The notes beneath the pieces are model-generated. The model was given only the letters and a program-made list of their open reading frames with translations. It did no database searches and was not told the DNA's origin. Shown here piece by piece: positions 5,817-5,876 of a stretch of DNA of 5,876 nt. Origin of the DNA: Fusobacteriales bacterium (lineage in GTDB: Bacteria > Fusobacteriota > Fusobacteriia > Fusobacteriales > Leptotrichiaceae); NCBI GenBank assembly GCA_031285605.1, contig JAITVW010000130.1, positions 1-5,876 of the forward strand, in the 5' to 3' direction. The position numbers and the translations under genes were made by a program. The stretch's first letter is position 1, and each line of letters starts with the position of its first letter.

Positions 5817-5876
5817 GGGGCTGTATCAAAATAGATATATTTTCTGGTATTAGTACAAGATATTGTGGTAGTAAAA
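5817..5876. mobile_element. Possible terminal end of an insertion sequence, running off the window
   Basis: The sequence GGGGCTGTATCAAAATAG begins at 5817. It resembles terminal inverted repeats of transposase-bearing elements whose ends read GGGGCTGTCTCAAAA or similar, and the following sequence to the window edge is non-coding as element ends often are. No transposase, second end or target duplication is visible within the window, so this rests on one short motif only. The mapping to an IS family is left open. Confidence 0.3.

Overview
This is a low-GC, AT-rich window from what looks like a member of the Fusobacteriota, most likely the Leptotrichiaceae (Leptotrichia or Sebaldella-like). The guess rests on base composition, strong AGGAG-type ribosome binding sites and the style of the Obg, MiaA and GalU proteins. 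No rRNA or other taxonomic marker is present, so it is an inference. All five genes recognised lie on the minus strand; no plus-strand gene is supported.

Layout, in the direction of transcription (right to left). (1) Positions 5576-5876 are non-coding. The far right edge (about 5817-5876) carries a sequence that resembles an insertion-sequence end. (2) A GtrA-family four-helix membrane protein (5177-5575, GTG start) is followed 49 bp later by galU (4237-5127), UTP-glucose-1-phosphate uridylyltransferase. The pair ends at a two-tier hairpin terminator (4185-4234), and a perfect 25-bp palindrome (4148-4172) lies just beyond it. (3) A very AT-rich spacer of about 475 bp holds no gene but carries a good promoter for the next operon near its left end. 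(4) obg (2386-3672), miaA (1466-2374, 11 bp later) and a polytopic oligosaccharide repeat-unit polymerase of the Wzy type (1374 down to 1, after a 91-bp gap) follow. The polymerase runs off the left edge. No terminator is visible between these three genes, so they probably form one operon.

Functionally, obg (ribosome-associated GTPase) and miaA (tRNA A37 prenylation) are housekeeping translation genes. The other three concern cell-surface glycans: GalU makes UDP-glucose, GtrA-family proteins are linked to membrane transfer of polyprenyl-phosphate sugars, and Wzy polymerises lipid-linked oligosaccharide units. The window therefore interleaves envelope polysaccharide genes with core translation genes. 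I found no clearly new system. The best leads are non-coding: the palindromes, the inverted repeat abutting the GtrA ribosome binding site, and the possible mobile-element border.
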